Positions 57,031 through 64,000 of a DNA stretch of 64,000 bases are shown one piece after another. The position numbers were made by a program, and so were the translations under genes. Every line of letters starts with the position of its first letter. Within the stretch, counting starts at the first letter, position 1. The stretch is from Gadus chalcogrammus (Eukaryota > Chordata > Actinopteri > Gadiformes > Gadidae). Location: NCBI RefSeq assembly GCF_026213295.1, contig NC_079419.1, positions 23,086,318-23,150,317 on the forward strand, given 5' to 3'. The notes below the pieces were generated by a model. The model was not told the origin of the DNA, did not search any database, and saw nothing but the letters and a program-made list of their open reading frames with translations.

Positions 57031-58580
57031 TAAAAAAAATGGAAGATCATGGTGACTTTGGCGTGAAGGCTTTTTCTGTTAATGTCCCTTCTGACCTATG
57101 TGAGATGTGGTGCTTGGGCAAAAGATAAAAGCTGTAATGTGCGATCATTTGTCTTGGGATTAATTTCAAAAGAATCATCACGAATGTTGCACTGGCCTAG
57201 AAAGCAGATGGGAAATGTACTGCATATAATCATAGAAGGAAACTGTCTTTGAATTCATTAAAACCAAATAAGATTTGCTGAGGATGCAAGGTCTCAAAGA
57301 CCAGCTTAGATTCTGTAAATTAGATATGTTTCGTCTAATTACCCCTGCTGTGTTTTCCTGTGTCTTTATGCAAGCCTAATTTAATGTGAGGTCATTCAGT
57401 AGATGCTTAGCCAAGCTGACGTAGAGTTTATTCTGCTACAGTTATACAAGAATCATGTCGGGGGTTAGCCATCTTGCTCAATGATGCCAAAGGAATGACT
57501 TTGGACTTTGAGGATTAAACCCAGAACCAGTGGGGTGTTACAGATAAATGTTTCAAAGTTATACTCAATGTTTTCCAGGTTAACTCTTTAAGGTCTACCT
57601 TAACCTTTGACCTATAATGTTCCTCTTTTATACAGATGTACGGCTTTTTATTCAGATACCCGGCTACTGAGGTACCTCAGTGGGTCACCATGCATACACA
57701 ATACCATTACTTATAGACTACATAATCATCTTAATTCGATTTTAAGAATAGGGTCAGAAATAAGACGTTCATCAAAGTTGTGTGAATACATTCAGGAAAC
57801 TCCGGCGCCCGTTATTAAATGCGGATTATCGTTCAGGATTATGCTGGATTTATTATCTCTCATTACTCACTTGTCACCACTTGTCAGAGCGCAGGTCCAT
57901 GCGATGCAAGGGATTAGTATTTCACCCTACAACGTCCTACCAGGAAGCGTCCTTCTCCGTCCTCGGGCAGTTTGTCCCTGTCAGGCTCCGGTACCCCAGG
58001 TTGAACCCCCACAATAACATGCATTTACATCAAGGATTTCAGCAGGGGGGGGATAACGAAACACCAGAGGCTTTCAGAACACACACACCCACCCACGCAC
58101 ACGCACGCACACACATACGCACGCACACACAGGCAAACACACGCACACACCCAGACGCCAGAGAAAGAAAAAAAAATACACATTTCACAAGTGACATTTT
58201 AAGCGGCCTCGCAATTAAGTAGCTTGTGTTTGGGCCTAGCTCGCTAAAGTACAGCTCTCCCGTATGCTAATTCAGCAACTAAAGGCAAAGTGAATTACTT
58301 CAGGGGGGGAGGAACTATGGGTGAGTTTTATTACTGCTATGGCAGATGGTTAATGACCCTCAACAATGATAAAGGATTTTATAATAACCAAACTATGGTG
58401 GTACTGGAAGGAAGGAAAGAAGCAGAGTGGGTGGAGGAGGTGGCGCGCAGCCTGGGACAGTCTGAGGTGCTCCACTGAGCTCGAAAACATATTTCCTAAA
58501 TGTCAAAATCAGGCTCAGTAACTCAGGAGGTAAAGTTATGTTTTCCCACCGACCTTGAGGTGTTATGATCTAAGTGTCGC
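57031..58580. other. no gene seen
   Basis: No exon recognised. CA/CG-rich imperfect repeat at about 58079-58150. Confidence 0.5.
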
Positions 58581-58591
58581 GTGTGTGTGTG

Positions 58592-58689
<98 letters not shown>

Positions 58690-58747
58690 TGAGTGAGTGA
58701 GTGAGTGAGTGAGTGAGTGAGTGAGTGAGTGAGTGAGTGAGTGAGTG
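58581..58747. repeat. compound (GT)n-(GAGT)n microsatellite
   Basis: GT run to 58686 then about 15 copies of GAGT. Confidence 0.95.
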
Positions 58748-60275
58748 TGTAGATTGTTCACACAACATACACATGCCCGCTCACACACGTACACATGCAC
58801 ACATGCACACATGCACGTCAGGGCTTTTGAGTTCTGGTAGATGGAGTATTAATTTAAAATCAACCAAGTAAATGAGCCTGAATATATACAAAGATTCAAA
58901 GTTTAGAATCTCAAGGCTGTACAGATTAATTACTTGATCCAGAAATGTGTGTTTGCAATTATAAGATTTGTTCGAGCTAGGCACATCTATAATCTTAGAA
59001 TCATTCAGAGGATTTTGTTTAATTAATATCTACTAACGCGTTGGTAGATTTACATATTCAGTGCTGTTGTGGTTTCATCTTTGGAGTCATCATCATATAA
59101 GCATGTAAGCATTATTCCAAACATTATAAAATAGCATCTTCGTCAAATCTGATTAGGTCCAGATTTGAAAATGTTACATTTCACATAAGCAGGTTTGCTT
59201 TCTACAGTTCTGAAATAGGACATTATTATTTGTATAATTACATTTTTAGTCTGTGGACCAGGATTAATATTTTGCCTTGACGCTCCACATTCTTCGTTCA
59301 ATAAACGTATCATATTATAAACGCTTTGAATCAAGGTTCAGTTCAGCACACATACCTCACACCTATTCCCATCAATCAAGCTGGGATTGCAAAGCTTCCG
59401 TCCAGCATTCATAACACTTTATCAGTTTCCAGCTTGGCTGTTATTGAAATCCTGTTAATATTGAAGATAGAGAGTGGTGCTTTGGTTATACGACTCTCGT
59501 TTAACTTGGAGAAAAGCCCTTCACTTATTTTACAATCTTTCCCATACCCCAAACTACCAACATAGGACACATAATGAGGTCCACACACCTAACCAATCTG
59601 CCTTCTACAATATCAAAGCTTTTTTATGTAGGCGTAACTTATAAATCGAACGCAAAAAAAATCAAATGTTACATTCAGGACTTTCTTTTCTCACCAATAA
59701 ACTTTGTATGAGTATGAATTTATACCTGAATAAGTAATTTGTTTGGGGATCAGTCTTTATTGTACTTTAATTTAATCTCTGCCTCCTCCTCTCTCACAGT
59801 GTATCAGCACCACAGCGGCGGTAATGGGCGGGCCGCGACGATGACTTCAGATTTATAGCAATCAAACAAAGGAGCGCCCGGGCTCAGGGGGAGGGTTGAA
59901 CCATTTCACAGACCAGGGCACCGACATTACCATGGCCTTAACGGCGGTCTCTATCCCCCCCCTCACCCCCAGCCCCTCCCTGGTCGTGCTAGAGCAGAGA
60001 TTGAAAGACAACGGCTGACCGGTGGGCTCAGGGCAGTCATCCCTCCCCATTAGACGGTTATCACGCTCACTGATGCCAGGAGACAGAATAAGTCTGGGAG
60101 GAGGAGAAGACAAAGCACTTAGCATGGAACATTTACTCTGCATCTTCTGTAAGAGGTTGGTGAATTATGTAGGGGAGGGGGAGTCAAAATAGTGTGCAGC
60201 GCAGGTCACACCAAGTGTTGATGATAGACACGCTTTCTGGGAGGGAGGGAACATAAGGAGACCATGGCAGAGAGA
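58748..60275. other. no gene seen
   Basis: AT-rich non-coding to about 59800, then more GC-rich without a recognised exon. Confidence 0.5.
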
Positions 60276-60745
60276 ATCAGAATAACTTTTATTACATCTT
60301 GTTGTACAAGTGCACAAGAGTAAAATTATTATGCTTGGATCCTCAACAGCCTCACAGTAGCAACAATACAAGATAAAGTAAATAAGATAGTACACATCAA
60401 AATATGCAAAAATTAGAAGGGGACAAGGGGTAGTAGTACCTGCCACGGTTGAGTCTAGTGCAAATTACAGAAATATCTATTTAAATAGTGTGTTTTTTTA
60501 GTTGTTGTAGTGTGCGTGGGGTAGGCTTAGGGTAGTGGATTCCTGTAGGAGCCTGACTGCTTGGGGGCGCAAACTGTTGGTCAGCCTCTGGGTTTTGGCT
60601 TTGGCTTTAGGTACCGTTTCCCTGACGGCAGCAGCTCAAACAGTTTCAGGTTGGGGTGGCTTGGGCCCCTGATGATTCTGAGGGTCTTCTTGACACACCG
60701 GGACTTGAAGGTTTCCTGGATGGAGGGAAGCTCGAGTTACAGTTA
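60276..60745. repeat. probable dispersed retroelement fragment
   Basis: The stretch with GGAGCCTGACTGCTTGGGGG, GTTTCCCTGACGGCAGCAGC and CAAACAGTTTCAGG resembles a sequence widely dispersed in fish genomes. Family and boundaries cannot be set by eye. Confidence 0.4.
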
Positions 60746-62455
<1,710 letters not shown>

Positions 62456-62459
62456 GTTT

Positions 62460-63607
62460 TGTGTGCATGTGTGAATTAACATAACTTTTAAGGGAGCTTA
62501 TTCCATGCGGTGTGATACGGACCGTGTCTGCTTGATTTAATTCAATCTCCGAGGGATACATGCAAAGTAAATGTACAATTATTAGCATATATGTGATGGC
62601 CTATAACCCTTCAATTCCTAGCCCTGGACAAACATCTATAATTCTCCCAGAATTCATTATTATAGATATTACTGCAATAACTAATAGGCCTATGCATACT
62701 GTTCTCGTCAGACAGAACGTGAATATTCAAATTCCTTTGGAATACCGTATTTTCCCTTTGCCCATCTTGTCTTCTGTGACGGGATATGAATTGAACGGAT
62801 CAAAGGGGAAAGGTCGCGATCTAGCTTTTTCTTTTACTATAAAGGTGGCGCTGTGGTTTGATAAAATAAACGGCTCCTGTTCTACAGTGTTGCTCTGCTG
62901 CCATCTGCTGTACAACCAATGAAGCACAAATATAATATATAAATAGACAGACACACCGCCAAGGTAGCGAGGCAGTCAGACAAAACAAGACCAAGACGAG
63001 ACAAGTAGTTGAGACGGAAGGAACTTGTGATTGCATCTCCTCAGGAAAACAATAGTGTTCATGAGCCCAGGAGGGCCCTGCCCCCTCGGGGCTGGAGCGA
63101 CTGCATGATTATGAAAATGACAGGATCATGTGAAGTCTGTAATATGCTTTACAGTCGGGGAATAGAGCACCTTTTACAATATCCCATCTCCTAAAAATGT
63201 AAGCATTTGTACATGCTTGAAATCCTTTATTTTATATTAACTTCCACGGATAGTACCATAGTAAGTAGCCTAGATGTACAATACTGTAGGGAGAACTTCC
63301 CATATCCAGTGTGACATTGCTAGTGTCTCAGCTGGATGGAGGAGTTGTATAGCGGGGGCATACCTCTCACCTCACATAGGCCAGCTCCTTTCAGAGGCCC
63401 TTCTATAGTGTCTGTGTTCACTGAGGTCTCCTGATGGATGGGGCCTCCAACATTTCACAATGTAGGCTTGACAAATATGAAAATACCTGACCATGTCTGA
63501 ACATCGCAAAATATTAAAGGAAAGCTTCTGGATATCTCAACCTGGACCCTATTTAATGATCGTGTCAGGTCGAAAGGACTACTACAGACAACATTTTGTG
63601 AAGTTGG
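62460..63607. other. no gene seen
   Basis: Non-coding flank up to the LTR. Confidence 0.5.
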
Positions 63608-63975
63608 TGTCATGGTCTTTCTGTTTCCTTGTCTTGTTTTGGTGTGTTTCCTGTTTTACTTTGGTATCTCAGTCTTGTTTCTCCCCATGTCCGGTCAGGT
63701 TTCCCTCCTGTGTGATTACTGCTCCCTCCCCTAATGTGTTTCAGCTGTTACTCGGTGCATGCCCTGTGTGTGTTTGGTATTTAAGCCCTTGTCTTTCAAT
63801 TGTTCCTTGTCGGATCATTTTAGTTTGTGGTGAGTTGTGTCCTGTGTGTTCCCGGTGTTCCCTGTGTTACCTGTGTTACCCGCGTTCCTTGCCTTTTGCG
63901 TTAATAAATTATCCTTTCATTGAACTGTCTGCTATAGGGTCCTACCAGCCTGCCTGCCACCCGCTAACCGTGACA
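63608..63975 (+). mobile_element. LTR of a retrotransposon, 368 bp
   Basis: It begins TGTCATGG and ends CCGTGACA (TGTCA/TGACA inverted ends). In plus orientation it has a TATA-like GGTATTTAAGC near 63776 and an AATAAA near 63903 in the expected order and spacing for an LTR promoter and poly(A) signal. The following bases to the window end (GATTGATCCGACCATCATTG) may be the start of the internal region, but I do not see a clear primer-binding site. It may be the 5' LTR of an element continuing past the window, or a solo LTR. The superfamily (likely Ty3/gypsy) is a guess. Confidence 0.65.
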
Positions 63976-64000
63976 GATTGATCCGACCATCATTGGCCCC

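Overview
The window looks like nuclear DNA of a teleost fish. It contains a split gene with GT-AG introns whose product is a vertebrate BRINP-family protein, an extreme density of (CA/GT)n microsatellites, several minisatellites, and many short inverted-repeat DNA transposons of the kinds common in fish. The microsatellite load resembles that reported for codfishes (Gadiformes), but this is a weak inference.

Layout. From 1 to 7.85 kb there is no gene, only microsatellites, an LTR-like or inverted-repeat element (625-1219) and a Tc1-like end (about 6711). From 7853 to 15956 lies one large DNA transposon with long terminal inverted repeats (TIRs) and an imperfect 8-bp target duplication. It carries two divergent multi-exon genes. 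On the plus strand is a Merlin/IS1016 (IS1595-type) transposase. On the minus strand is a protein resembling vertebrate CCDC106. The transposase is broken by a 316-bp inverted-repeat insertion, and a 1.5-kb hAT-like element sits in an intron of the CCDC106-like gene. From 16 to 28 kb there are only microsatellites and minisatellites.

From 29.3 to 47.9 kb lies the one host gene recognised, a brinp3-type BRINP gene on the plus strand. It has seven coding exons that join in phase to 823 codons plus stop. Its 9.9-kb first intron holds nested transposons: a 1.8-kb TTAA-flanked element inside an older palindrome, two facing Harbinger-like MITEs, and a TA-flanked MITE. The last exon is strikingly GC-rich and holds a Gly/Ala-rich internal duplication not expected in the family.

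From 47.9 to 64 kb there is no further gene. This part holds microsatellites, a small MITE with telomere-like repeats, a polypurine tract, a 35-bp minisatellite with higher-order structure, possible retroelement fragments, and an LTR (63608-63975) whose element would continue beyond the window.

How the parts relate: the BRINP gene is an ordinary single-copy neural gene and the rest is repeat biology. The most unusual object is the 8.1-kb Merlin-type element with a divergently transcribed CCDC106-like gene. That gene still reads as an intact ORF although the transposase is interrupted.
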